From NCBI GenBank assembly GCA_032622095.1, contig CP136063.1, positions 94,527,980-94,591,979 on the forward strand: a stretch of 64,000 nucleotides of DNA. Direction: 5' to 3'. The position numbers and the translations under genes are program-made. Source of the DNA: Siphonodentalium dalli (Eukaryota > Mollusca > Scaphopoda > Gadilida > Siphonodentaliidae). The notes beneath the pieces were generated by a model, which had not been told where the DNA came from, did not search any database, and saw only the letters and a list, made by a program, of their open reading frames with translations. Shown one piece after another: positions 12,201 through 27,200 of the stretch (its first letter is position 1; each line of letters begins with the position of its first letter).

Positions 12201-15200
12201 CATAATATACAAAACATTTGTTAGTTATTGCAAAACAAGGTTAATAAGGTAAATTCCGTTATTTACTATGGCCACGTGATCTTACCTGCTAGAAATTAAA
12301 CCGCAGGTAAGATACTGTCTTTTCTCGGCGAAGAGGACAATGAGATCCGATTTCTCCTGTGCAAGAACATAGCGGTGTCCTTGCTTACGGTGAGGAGAAC
12401 GTTTTATACACTTACGGAAAATCCACAGATGGTGGAGCAGGCCTGGAATATCCCGAGGGAGTATGATTCCAGGGGGACAAGACCCACTCTCGTAATGGAG
12501 TGGGCCACGGACCGTGGGGAAGAGTCAGAAGTCTCAGTCCTTCCCAGGAGACAGGAGCAATTGTTCTCGCAGCCATATGCAATTGTAATTTTCTAATTCA
12601 CGAATATTAAACTGTGCACTGTTCCCTCTTGACAAAATGTGCATGGTCACAGTAATCGTTGATTCAATATTAAACTATTGGAAGGTATATTTAAAACCGT
12701 TCCCATCGCAGTTAAATTATGGGAATGTGAAAGTGCCATGGAACATGCATGTTTTGAGGTCTATCCCACAATGACATTGAATTTGAGAAAAACACAACTG
12801 ATGATTATACAGGCGCAAGTACATCCGTCTTCTGAATTGCGAGAGCAAATGAGAGCTGGAGCTGCGTTTACATCTGGGAAGAACTGAAGTCTGGTTGGCT
12901 GGTGCGCTGTTAGCGACACATGATGAGTCTTCCCCACCCTAAGGCTCCGGAGCGGTGTCATTCGCCCTTGAAGATTTGTTTTCCGAATCAACGATGGTAG
13001 CACCCCGCCAGTCACTGGTACTGGGCAGTGGTCATGCACAATATAAAGGCTTCTTGCGGAACGGCGCTTTATATGTGTGATGACACAAATGCTTTCATTT
13101 GTGTTATTCATTTAGGTTTTCTATTTACCAGATAATCATATGGATATGTAGTAATAGAAGGAGAAGAGCCATGTTTTGGACTCTTTTGAAATTAGCACTG
13201 GCAGGCCTGCCGAATGCAAAATAAATCGTAAGCCGTAACGTATTTGTCGGTTGTCTGGTTGTGCTTAGGTACCCATAGGTTACACAAACTGTTATATTGA
13301 GTATCACGAGAGCCACATACAACTTTGACGCGACCTAGATTTCACCACCTCCAGGTGAACCGAACCGTCGTTCGCCTCCAATACGCAGGCCTGCAGTGGT
13401 CGTGCGCAATAAAAATATAAACGCTGTTCATGTAACTGCACTTTATATGTGTGACAATACAAATGCTGTCCTTTCTGTTATTTGCCCGATAATCAATTGG
13501 ATATGAGGCAATAGAAGGAAAAGAGCCATGTGTTGGTCTCTGATGGAAATTATAGTGGCAGCGGCCCTGCGCAATATAAATGCATTTCCTGTAACTGTAC
13601 TTAATACGTGAGTGAAGGTTATTTGACATTTGATCTTTTCTATATGTGGAAATAGAAGGTAGAGAGCCAAGTGATGGACTCTGTTGGAAAGGCTATTGGC
13701 AGTGCATCGGGGGCACATGACAATATAAATGCATAGTAGTTCACCTTGACTATTCACAGATTGAAAGCGCAGAAGTATGTCGGTATAAGTGAAAATTGAT
13801 GCACGCCATATTGATATAGTCAGTTCGTATGTCATTGAGCCTTTGAGGCACTGACACCCTTGTACTAGTATGGAACAATTATGGCTGGCCATACATGTTT
13901 TTAAGCTCACCATTTTGTATCATGTTAATTCGTAATTTGAATGTATCGACAAACACTAATGTCTGAGGATAACAGTTCAGATGTTGTCTATTTGTTACAG
14001 TGAACACATGGAAATGTGAAACATCAAAATCATCAAAAGTATAAACATTGATTGACTGAAAATTTATTGAGACACTGGCTAGCCAATGAATCATTTCAAC
14101 ACTGCGACCATGCTAGGTCACACGGATATGGTGACTTGCCACAAGTAGGCCAGCCAAAGGCTCTCATCCAAAATATCTCCAAAGAGTCCTGACCACGGAC
14201 GGAAGTATCCTTGGATATTTAAGCAAACTATAGCTGAAGGTTCAGGCTACTGCACTTGCATATCTGTGTAGTCATGGAACAGGGAAGCCCATTCAGCAAA
14301 ATACATTGAGTGATTGCAAAGAAACAGACACAATTGTCGCCGAAATAATGACAGAGTACCGGTATGAATTGATGGAGATCGCCATTCGACAATGGGAACT
14401 CAGGCTTCAAGATTCGACGAGAATCACCGAATCGATTCCCGTAATGATTCTCACAAAACTTTACAATTTGCAGTGCTTTATGACTAACATGATTCAGCAT
14501 TTGATTCTCGTAAAATTAAATGTATTTTGAGCCCTGGAACTTGAAATGAAAATCCTTGGTGCCCAATCTTGTGTCAGATAATCCTAGTCCCCAATCAAAC
14601 CAGTTGCACGATTCGTAGCAACCGGACACTGTCAGCAATACTGGACAGGCATGTAAAGAACGAGACTATTCAAGAGACACAGCATTATTTGAACACAGGC
14701 CATATAATACTATATGTTATAACAAACATAATCTCATTGTTTCTAACGATTGTTCCAATGATACAATGAGGGAAAGAAAATGGAATCGCAAGAACAGGGT
14801 CAAAATTTCAAATAAATATCTTGAAGTCGATGTAACGTTCGCGACGTTCCAAGTATCCAAATACGAGCCCTCATGTTAATAGTAATACATACGGGCTAGC
14901 TAAGATTTGCAAATATTAATCGGTAAGCACAATTAATTATAACGACATGTTGTATATGTACAATGATGTTCTGTGATAATCATTATCCAAATGTCGGTTA
15001 AGTTCCAGTCGCTCAACTTCAACTTACAATTAGTTGAGGCAAAAGAAATTTCATTGGATTACAAGTTCTATCTTGTTTATGAATACATGTAAATTATCGT
15101 CAAAGGAGACATTTCTGTCCTGGCCAACTTTCTGCGCACTAACAGAGCTGTTGCATATACGATGAGGTAGTGTACATGAAATGAACGTAGCGAGAAGTCG

Positions 15201-18200
15201 GCTTCATGAAATAGAGTTAGCACGAAATTAGGAGACTTCGCATACCGTACCACGTGGACTCCGAAATCGGACGATTCATGCCACCGTATATGTTGCACAA
15301 TAATGCAATATAGGTTTGCTACAAGTAAACGATGTGCGTCTGTAGTCATTGTCAAAATGGCCATCAATGGCGATGTTCTCAACGTGATTTTGTCGATTCC
15401 AATCCCAAAATTTTCGAGATAAAATGTGTCGATAAAAAACACGGAATTTTTATAAATTGCGTTGCGCATACTATGAAACGAAGAGTTTCTGCGCGTACTT
15501 AAAAAATTAAACGACCGGGTAAGCAACGGATAAATTGCAAGTTTGTTATCAACAATAAATATTGAGTTGATAAATACTTCCTTTAGTTAAAACCACGTCT
15601 GATAGGTCCAAGGAGAGAAATAAAACTGGCTAGATGAATTGTTAGAGCGCGGGATTTGCACGGGACGCATTCATGTGTGGGCTAATCCGAGCGCTGATTG
15701 ACCGGAGTAGGCAATAAACGAACAATAAATTTTAACCCTCCTGATAACACAAGGCCGAGGATAATAATCCATATAGTTCAGTTGAAGAGCTTCTCCTTGG
15801 CGGAAAAATAGTTGGAGGTTTGAAATGTTGAGTATATTTTTAACCCTTTCTATACTAAATACCAATTGATGAGTAGTTATCCCTAAGGAAATGTTCAGAT
15901 AATAAGTTCAACAAACAACCATAGATCATTTGTTGAACTTAATAACTGAACATTTCCCACCAATGAATAGGAATTCTTCTGCACTTGTATTATCTTTTCA
16001 TCCATCTGTCATCTGCTTTTATTTCCTGAACATCCCTCCAAATGAATAATAGACCATTCCAATGTTGTCTGTGTTATAACTGAATGGGAGAATCCATTTA
16101 GTATAGAAAGTATGCCTGACATCTGAGAAGATTGGGATTATCATGAACATAACAGTATTATACGTTATCATGTTCGATATATATTACTAAATAAAAATTT
16201 ACATACCAGTGCTGATCCTCCGGGTCTGAAGTTGGATGAAGATGAAGCCATCTCGAATGTGCCAACTCTTTGCTGATGAAGCTGTGTATCATTAATCTGT
16301 TTATTGAGCCAATTTATGACTGGAAAAATAGAAAAAAACATTTACTTTACTCCCATTTATTCATTTACAGGGATTTGGCTGATGAGACTATGTCTAATTA
16401 GTCAGTTTATTGAGCCAATGTATCACTGGGAAAGATATTTAAAAATTTTGTTTAACCTTTTGATGTAACTTTGGTTACTGGCAGAATACTTTCTTCATAT
16501 GCATTCATTCACAGGAATGTTCTATTGATGAATTCAACAAATACTGAGCAGTAGGCTGATTACTGATTCTTTTAGTTATTAGATGCACATCCCTAAATGG
16601 GAGGAAACTCATAGGGTGCATTATCTAGGGCAATAATGATACACCCCTGCTACGATAGAATATGTATCACGATTTGTGCTCACAATATGATATGCAAATC
16701 ACGATTCACTTAAAAATCACTTAAAATAGACAATTGAATTTATCCTTTAGCTTTAGTTGGACACTAGTATTGAATGCAAGATTTACTACTCACAGACACC
16801 AAGGAACTGTACATATACATGCGATTGACAAATTATGTAGGAATAATCGCATTGCAATACATCTAAAATGTATCACGATGCAATTCTTCAGAAAGAATCA
16901 TGATGTGCATGTGTATCGCAATTAATCGTTACACCTCTAGTATTATCAGAATGTCACATTCTTGTATTACCTGAACATTACTCTCTATGTAATGTTATTC
17001 TCACCATTTTCATTTGTCTTCAGTAAATTTCTGCATTCATCCAACTTTTGCATTGTATTCTCCAGATCATCATTGATTTTCTTGTTCTGAAAGGGAAGCA
17101 TGTGTCATTGATGTTTCATATAAGGGGAAAATAACAACCCTCGGAGGATAAAGTAATGTAGTTTATTTATAGTGCCTTTTCCGAATGGTTCAAAGAACTT
17201 AACCTGTGCAAACATATTCTATATTCGCTCAGATATGTTGCTGCCTCAAAATCATAACATAACTGTGGCTTTTCACTGGGGTTTATTAATTTTCTGAGGT
17301 GGCTTAATTCGATAGATGTCTTAATCTGCCCAAAACATGTAGCAATTGGATATCCTTCATCCCATGGTGGTTCATGAATATACCAAAGATCATTCACATC
17401 CAATCAGTCTGATAAATGTCCAGGCTCCGTCTCATTACTTTCATCTACGTCTGACGACACCGGGATTCTATCTGATTTCAGAGATTTTTTGTGAAAACTC
17501 ATTAATATTCATAAGGCAGTGTTTATCATTGCGATACACACACATATCTACACATGTGCGCTTGAGGTCATGTAGACATTTAAGAGTAGTCACTCTTCCT
17601 CTAACCAATTTCCGTGCAATAAAATGCTCTCAAGGTTAATTGCTTCACTATTCATGCGGAATACAAATTTCGCCATCCAGATGCTATATAATAAAGAACA
17701 ATGTAATGAAAATATAGCGATAAGCAAGCTATAATAAATTTTATTGAGCTGTACCGCAATCATGTTGCATCATCTCCTTATCTAGAATACGCGCTTGGAA
17801 TTTACTATGAAGTAGTAATGATCCTTATTGGACATGTGACGTAATATCCATAGGTTAGGAGAAAATACTATTTTTCTTAATATCTTTGCAAATACAATTC
17901 TATTAAGTATACTTGTTCTGTCTGATCATTCCCCAATTATGAATAAATGCACATTAGTTTTGATTTTGAACATACGACATTTGGTCAGTTAAGATATGCG
18001 ACGCTATCGTGTAGCTGATACGATAACTTCATGAGATTGCAGTCAAATGCTGCGGGTGTGGCTTGTATGAATAAGTGAATATTAATTGAATTTTCAGGAA
18101 GCTATTTATTGGTCAAGCAAGGCATCGCTTAACCATGAGAGTCCTTGGACCGTAAGTTGATTGAAATGAAACACGGTCTAATTTTATTTAGACTGACATC

Positions 18201-21200
18201 CGATCTAAGATGATGGAGATAGGGGATGGACGTATTTTAAGGACCATAACGTCTGAAGAAATTAATGGACTGTTACATGTGGATATTGTTTCCTGCATGC
18301 TGCCCCACTAAAGATTACTTAAACATAACCTACTATGACTGAGATCTAAATTTGGCATACAATATATTTTTTTTATTATTAGGCCAAATAAATAAAAAAT
18401 ACTGTGTTCTCGGGCACCTCCCTCAACGCCCAAAGATAGCCTCATAAAAAAAATACTGTGTTCTCGGGCACCTCCCTCAACACCCAAAGATAGCCTCATA
18501 AAAAAAATTCTTTGCAAATTGTCCAAAATTTTCGAAAAGGTCAAAACTCAATCCCAATTTATCTATAATTAGATCTTATTTCTTAAAATATCCATATATG
18601 CATTACTTTCCTGATTTATTGGAAAAAATTATAATAAAAAGCCTCCCTCCCTCATCCTATTTTCTCTACATAATTGCCTGAGATCACAGGTATTTATTTT
18701 TAAGGACCTTATATATCATTTCACCCAATCAAAGCGCATTTACAACAATTTAATAAAGAGCCAATATGCCACTTGGATGAGAGGTATTACAGTCATTGAA
18801 TAAAATAGACCCCATATTGTGAGCATACCATAGTAAAAGCTTCATGTTTATTCCTGGACTTACCTACCATTACTTTATTTGTGAGCTTACCTCATCTACT
18901 CGTTGTTTTAAACTGTCTTTAGTTGAGGCCAAATCCTGTCTCAACTTCTCAAGCTCCTGGTCTTTTTCACCGATCAACTTCTCTTGTTCAGTTGCTATTT
19001 GGTTTCTCAGCTTAATCTGAAAAGATAAAACTTGCTACAGTAATGCCCTAAATAATCGACTCCTTAACAGCAGAATTATGGGTAACTTTTCAGCATTTAG
19101 TCGGAAATATGGAAATATGAGAGCTTTCCAATGAATGGCAACAAGCCATATTTCCGACTAAATCCTGAAAAATTACCCATAATTCTGCTATGATTAAGTA
19201 CTAGTAGGCATTACTGTAGGACCTTGCAATTCAATTCGATGCAATTCGGAATCTTTTGTCTGATTCGATTATAAATCGGCTGCCCTAATTCAAATTTTAT
19301 TGAAACTTTTCTGTCAGTTGCATTCCCATTGTTTCTATAGACTACAGAGTACATACCACACTGCTGCTGTGCTAAGAAATCAACTTAGTGAGAGCTTTCC
19401 AATGAATGGCAACAAGCCATATTTCTGACTAAATCCTGAAAAATTACCCATAATTCTGCTGTGGTTAAGGAATCGATTATTTATGTCATTACTGTATGGA
19501 AAAACAAAGTTAATGGTTTGTTTCCAAGACAATCTCTTGCAAATTGCATGTGGCCAGATGAATTGGCAAGTGCTTGCTGAGCAACAATCTTCCCCTTAGG
19601 TGCCATCACTAGTAACCTTATGTATACCTTGCACTATATGGAATCGTTATCTTCATCAAAAGCCTTTGCTTAGCAACAAATTGTCACCATTTTACCAATT
19701 AATGAAATGTTTCGGTACAAGAATTATAGTTACATGAAAGTAGTATTGTAAATATATATATTTCACCCGTGGCAAACTGAATTTCAGTCAAGGGTGGGAG
19801 GGTGCAGACAGACACTTTCCTCAAATGGGTTGTTAACTAGAATGAGTCTAATGCCGTGCTGCTACTTGACAAGGCAATTATATTCGCACGCTTATCTCGT
19901 ATGATCAAGGGACCATAATCACAACAAACTCATGCTTGTGTTTTGCCCCCGATTATGAACTCTGCCTTAACCCTATCCAATATTGTCTAATGAGTACACA
20001 GTAATGCCCTAAATAATCGACTCCTTAACCACAGCAGAATTATGGGTAACTTTTCAGGATTTAGTCGGAAATATGGCTTGTTGCTTGTTGCTCTCAGTGA
20101 GTCGATTATTTAGGGCATTACTGCAATTGTATTTTTTATTGGGCTATAAATGTGATCAGATGAGGTATTCCAGGGATGAACACCTCCAGGCGATATTGTT
20201 TTGTAATATTAATAGCAGTTGGATAAGTGAATTTAACACCCGGAGCATAACTTGACTCATAATAATTCTCTAAATAAATTGGAGGTGTTCTGAATTGACA
20301 CATCATAAACCAAGTACACTAAATTCTAGCCAATATATTGAGCCAAAACAGAATATTTAACCCTTTCTATACTACAGTAGAGCATCATTGATGAGTAGTT
20401 ATCCCATACAAAATGTTCAGATAATAAGTTCAACAAACAACCATAGGTCATTTGTTGAACTTAATATCTAAACATTTCCCTCAATAAATAGGGCTCTTTC
20501 TGCACTTTTATTGATCTGTCGGCGGCTTTTATCACTTTAACATCCCTCCAAATGAATAATAGATCATTCCAATGTACACTTTTGAGTGACTGGGAGAATC
20601 CATTTAGTACAGAAAGGGTTAACTCCAATTAGTGCAACAATATTTCAGATCGATGCATGTGGCTTCTCTTGCTGAACACATCTATTTTTCCTTTTCACTC
20701 AATTGGAATTATCTTAATTATTAACCCTTTTATGACGGATTATGGGAGACTCGCATATATAAGAGAATGCACTGGCACAGGATCTTTAATGCTGCACCAG
20801 TACAGCTCCAGTCATATATAACAGAATGCACTGGCTTACAAATTCAAAGTAAATATTGTCAGGCCAATGTATTCTCTTATATATACGATGCTCCCTATGG
20901 GAGACCCGCATATATAAGAGAATGCATTGGCACAGGGTTTTAGCAAACTTTCAGGAATCTCCACTCATGGAAGTGTTAATGTTGCAGTTCAGTCAATATT
21001 AAACAGACACGGCTCATTCGAGCTTCCAAATTTTGTCGAAATAATTTGTAAGGAGGTATAAGATAGGTTGACAAATACACGAAATATTGATATACCGGCT
21101 TCATATGCTCTGAAAAATACTTGCCATGGTCACAGCCATTTTCCAACTGTTTCCAATTTTTCGCACAGAAGTGAAACTCTCTTTTCTGTTCCACGCTGTG

Positions 21201-24200
21201 CACATAGATGTTGATTGTTTGGGACCCAAACACCCTGATCAAAGTTGTATTTTTTTATGACTTCAATGCGTCTTTCTAGGAGATATAATGCCCGCAGAAA
21301 GGTAGCATAAGCATTTATCAACCTATTTCGATACAGGGAAAATTTCAAAAGGGAATATTACTAGGTGTAATTTGGAGTGCAAACTGCCATGTGGCTTTAA
21401 ATAGTCCACCATAATCATTTTGCACAGCTTGTCTAAATAGATCTTTATTGGAAAAGAAGAGGTTGCACCTCAGGTTCTGGCATATTTCACCATGGCAAAT
21501 TAAAACATGGGCAGGATGGAACACAAACATAAAATAAACAAAGGAAAACAACTCTAAAAGGGAAAATGCGAACATCACAAAAGTTCAACATCTATACCAT
21601 ACTATAGGAATGCATATTGCATGAAGATGCTAGATTTCTGTTAATATATTATACCTTTCCGTGATAATTCTTAATTTCACCCTGTAATTTCTTGATAATT
21701 TCATTCCCTTTTTTAAGTTCGTCTACCATAGCTTTTACTTTATTCTCCAATCGTGAAATTTCCTTTTGCTTGAAATCAGCATCTTCTTCATACCTTTTCT
21801 GAAATTTATAACATATTCCTTAATAATTTCTCATTGATTAGTAGTTCCCTTAGGAAATGTTCAGGTAATAAGTTCAACAAAGGATGATAAGTCGTTTGCT
21901 GAACATATTATCTGAACATATCCGTATAAATAGGACTCCTTCTGTACTTGTATTATCTGTCGTCTGCTTATTTTTCCTTAATATCCCTCCAGATGAATAA
22001 TAGACCATTCCAATTTATACTGTCATTACTGAATGGAACAATCTATTTAGAATAGAAAAAGTTAATGTGGCAATCACAATACTCATTTCAACACTGATAG
22101 TCATAATATTCTGTTCATAACCAAAACGTTCCTGAAATGATGCTTTCTTTAGAAATCTGGAGAATAAGTGCAAACAAGTGTATTATTTTCTGGAAAAAAG
22201 ACAAAATTACAGCAATCTGGCCATTTTAAATAACATTTCCTTGTTTTCAAATTAAATATTTTTTCCATGCAAAACAGTATATATTCTAATCAATAAAATG
22301 ATTGAATGTACTGGAAGTTAAAACTACCTTTCAGATTATATATTATGATCTTTAGGAACTCCTATAAGTCACACAATAACTGATCTAATTCAGTTTCTGG
22401 ATATATATTTCTACTCAATTTATAAGGAATTCATGAGTAATTGAGATTTCTGAAAGGTTGGAAAATTTTGGTCATGTTTGCACCACCTCAGACTTACACA
22501 CTTTTGTAAACATATGTATCCATAAAATTATCAAATGAGAACACATGTTGGTGAATGTGGTAATTTAATAAAAAAAAAAATTAAAAAAAATTAATTTCCT
22601 TATATTTACACTCAACTGGCACATGAATAGAGTATTTTAACCATCATTTGGCCATTTCAATCACCCATTGCAAGTTGATCCCATTGCTCCCACACCATAG
22701 GTCGTTTGTTGAAATTATTATCCAAACATTTCCCTAAAATGAATATGAATTCTTCTGAACTTATATTATCTTATCGACTGTCTGTTGTCTGCTCAATTTT
22801 CATGAAACACCCCTCCAAATAAATAATAGACCATTCCAATGTATATAATTATGACTGGGTGGGACAGTCCATTTAGTATAGAAAGGGGTAAATGCAAATT
22901 TGAGTATAAATATAGAATACTGAACACATTTACTCTATTCCTTATAATCAAGCCTGATTATAGCATGTCTGTCATTTGAAGAATGAGGTCCCCACAGGGT
23001 GAATTAGGTGACGCTATCCCGCATAGTGGGCTAGCATCACTAAATTCACCCTCTGGGGGACCTCATTCTGCTTAGGCCTCATCTTCTCTGGAAAGTTTAT
23101 TTACTATCAATTTTCTATAGAATCTTGGATTCGATTTTGTTTTTAGTTTAGTTTCTCTATATCCCCAAATTGGCAGTCGACACATTACATAATCGAGGTT
23201 CCCAAAGGGTGTACATCACAATATTCACCATTTGGGATCTTAAATCTGAGTCTATGTAACCCATAGCAGATGAGGTCATGCAGAATGAGGTCCCCAGAGG
23301 GTGAATTTGGTGATGCTATCCGCATAGTGAGCTATCATCACCAAATTAGTGATGCTATCCCACATAGCGGGCTAGCATCACCAAATTCAACCTCTGGGGA
23401 CCTCATTCTGCAAATGACAGGCACACTAAACCCAGACTTGCTTATAATTCACAGTTGCGAGCATAGAGATACCTTTTTATCTTGTTCTGAGCCGAGCAGA
23501 TCAGTTGACTTCGACAGCACCTGTTCCTTATCTTTGAGTTCCTGTTCCAGCACCGCCACCTTAGTTTTCAACTGATTAATGAGTTTCTCCTTCTCATGGT
23601 ACTCAGCGTCCAAGGAAGAGTTTTGTTTTCGTAAATGCTGAACATCCTGCTTCCCTCTCATGTGTTCTTCTTCTAAAACTGACAGCTTCGACTTTTGTTC
23701 TCGTATTATTGCCTCGGACTTGAACTTCTTCTCAGTTAAGTCCTACCAATGTAATAATAATTGTACAAGAAATCTTGACCGCCTATCGTAACATCTATTC
23801 ATCTTTAAGGGGGTGGCAGTAAGACAGTCTAGCCTGACTATGCCACCCCCTCGAATATACAATATAATATTTGTAAAATATATTATGCATTAATATGTGT
23901 ATATTGAAATAAAATATCCTATCCTATAATAATAACTAATCCTTGTTATTACTTATGCTATGGTTTTGAACTTTAATAAATAATAATGACTAACCCTTTT
24001 TATTACTTATTGATGGTTTCGAACTTTAATAAATACAAATGTAATAATGAATAATCCTTCTAATTACTTATGCTATGGTTTGGAACTTTAATAAATAATA
24101 ATAACTAATCCTTCTTATTACTTATTGATGGTTTTGAACTTTAATAAATAATAATGACCAACCCTTCATATTAATTATGCTATGGTTTTGAACTTTAATA

Positions 24201-27200
24201 AACACTAATGACTAATCCTTCTTATTACTAATGCTATGGTTTTAAACTTAATAAATAATAATGACTAATGCTAATTACTTATTGTCATTTTGAACTGTTA
24301 CTTATGCTGTCGTTTGAACTTTAATAAATGATTATGACTACTCCTTCTTGTTACTTATGCTATGGTTTGAACTTCAATTGTAAACCTTTGATAACTAGAT
24401 ACTCGCTGATGGCTAGTAATCAGATGAAGATTATCTTATTATCTAAACATCCCTAGAAACACAAAATGGTAATCCACGTGGTGTTCCTGTGCCTGCTGTC
24501 TGCTTATATTATCAGAACATCCCACTGAAGCATTGGCAATTTCAATGTATGTATTTATGATTGAGTTGGGGAATCTTTTCAGGACTGAATGGGTTAACCC
24601 TTCGATGACTGGAGTTTCCTGAAACTTTGTGAAAACCCTGTACCATTACATTCTCATATATATGCAAGTCTCCCATAGGGATCCTCACATATATAAGAGA
24701 ATAGTATACAATGGCCTAACAATAGTTTCCTTGACCTTGTAAGCCAGTGCATTCTCTTATATGTGTGAGCCTCCCATCAAGAAAGGGTTAAATAGCATTC
24801 CAGCTAAGGTTGTAATGGAAAGAAAACATCAGGCAGGGGATAATTCCATCAAAAGGAATATCTATGAAACTATTATTAGCTATGCAATCACCTAAAGCAA
24901 TCTGACCATATATATAATGTGTGCCAAAAGAATAATAAGCAGAAACAAAACTGGCAGGTATCTTTTTTGGTTGACTACCAAGGACTAGCCTGGAAGTTTC
25001 AAATTTGTTTGGTTATCAGGAAGAAGTGGACTGTTACAGGGAGAAGTAACAATGGCTGATGTTCAATTTACCCCAACATCGCCATTCTTTGATCCAATAA
25101 GTATTTTACAACACATTATATATAAAATTTATATAGCCAATATATAAAACCATTATAGTGAGTAAGAACACCATTATAATCATAAATATACTCTAAACAT
25201 GGTGTTGACCCATATTCATGCTGGTATATGAGAAGTCACTTCTCCCAGGGACAAAAATAGGGAGAAGTTGCCCATTTTAGAGAGAAGAGTCTCCAGTCTA
25301 TCCCAGGATACTCGCAATTTTCAATTACGGGTGCTAAAATGTGCACTCGTCCCTCTTGTCAAAATGATTATGATGACTGTAATCGTTGATTCAATATTGA
25401 ACTATTTGAAGGTTTCTTTTGGTCCTTTTCTGTTTCAATTCAATTATGGGCATGTGAAAGTGTGACTACATGTAGACAGACATGTAGGTGTATGTCCCAT
25501 TATGACATTTTGTTTGAGAAGCACCCAACTTATGATTATATTACAGGGTGCAATTACACCCTCTTATGAATTGCGGGAGCAAATAAGTGCTCTTGTTGTG
25601 TTTTTTCCTCCTGGGAAGGACTGAGTCTCCCAAGTTGCCCTCTAGGCTGGTCCATGTTGACTACCATCAAGTGGAGCTAACTACATAGGAAGTTGCTCTA
25701 TTATATAAAGAACTCAACAATCAGAAATCATGCAGAGAAACAACACAAAATATATTACCTTGTTATTCCCTTCAAGCTCATAGACTTTAATCTCAAATTG
25801 TTTGACAATTTTCATATGAGCCTGCTCAAGTTCCCTTTTATCTCTTTCTTGGCGTTGCTGACTATTTGATTGTAACTGAAATGTAATTGGTAATTATGAT
25901 AACTGTGAGCACTATGGGGTAGCCAATGTGTAAACCAAGATGGCCACCAAGGTAATGTGACCTCAATGGTGGTCCTTTGACAAAAATAAACCTATATAAG
26001 GAGAGGTGAAAGGTTAATCTCCAGGGAAGATTGCCAACAGCAAATAATCCTTTACTAGAAATGGTTGACTAGTTTCGAATTGTTATTATCCTTCTTCGGG
26101 ACCTGTTTGTGCGAGGAAATTTGCTTGCTGACTCCATTTATATAGCCCTTGGTGCGGCATCCTTCAAACTCATTGGTTGAAACCTGTAAGGTCATGGAGT
26201 TATGTGTGTGGTTCATAAATGTGGTTCACTGAGTTGGATTTAGTTGTGGTTCACAGTAATGGTTGACTCATGTGGCTTCCATTTCTGGTTCACTGGTTTG
26301 TGGAATATTGTTGTTTACTCCTTTATTTGTTTGTGGTTCACTCCTCTGTGTATTAAGGTAGCTAGATTTTAGTGGTTCACATCTATGGTTCACTCCTATG
26401 TTTTAGTGAAAATGTAGAGGGGCAGGTTTTATGGTTCACTTTTGAGGTTCACTGAGTCATGAGGTGCTATGGTTCACCATGCTACTTAGGATCTCTAAAT
26501 TGTAGCCATGTTTGAGGTTCCTTCTATGTCTGGTTAATCAGATGATTCACATTTGTGGTTCACTAACATGTCAAAATGGTTCACTATTTTAATGTAGAAA
26601 AAAATATATTTAAATCGAAGAATACCAGACTGCCTTATTAACCCTTTCAGTGCCAGGGGCCGATCTCATCGGCCCTAATTTACGGTCTGTAAAATCGGCC
26701 CTAAATTTTGTTTTTTAAAGTTTGTTATTTTTATTTGTTTTTTGTTTTTTTGGGTTAAATTTTGTTTGGGTATGCTTAAGCATGCTATAGCGAATTTAAA
26801 AACAAACTGGATAAAACCTTAGGGGCATGTTATAACTCAAAAATATCACCAAGTATTCATAGTAATAATTTTGATGCCCATGAAAAATGTAAGATTCCCT
26901 GGCACTAAACCTACAAAATAAGTCTGTTAAAGAATATAAGAAAAAATTATTAAAATTGTAAAAAATAATAACAAATGATGAAAAATTGTTAGGCCAATGC
27001 ATTCTCTTATATATGCGAGGCGACCTATGGTCGACTCGCATATATAAGAGAATACATTGGCACAGGGTATATGGGTTGTTACAAAAATCGGGCCTGACAC
27101 TGAAAGGGTTAAATATTGAATTTTCCAACAATTTGTCACATATATTTCCAACAAATTAAAGAAGGACCAAGAATGCAGATTTTTTTTAATTTAAAAAATT

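Larger units (their letters stand above)
9901..15808. mobile_element. 5.9-kb element with inverted ends and TA flanks (SASS6 intron 13)
   Basis: The left end TTTTTCCGCCAAGGAGAAGC continues for ~44 bp and is matched, inverted, at 15765-15808 with one mismatch. TA lies on both sides (9899-9900, 15809-15810). Inside are a 783-bp tandem duplication, a ~165-bp tandem repeat and several ORFs of 120-156 codons with no domain I can recognise. No transposase is visible, so I infer a non-autonomous or decayed DNA element. It is GC-richer than its surroundings between 10.3 and 12.0 kb. Confidence 0.68.

Noticed and set aside
13443-13913. 156-codon minus-strand frame
   Set aside because: It runs through the degenerate 165-bp repeat and reads repeated phrases in shifting frames; likely chance.
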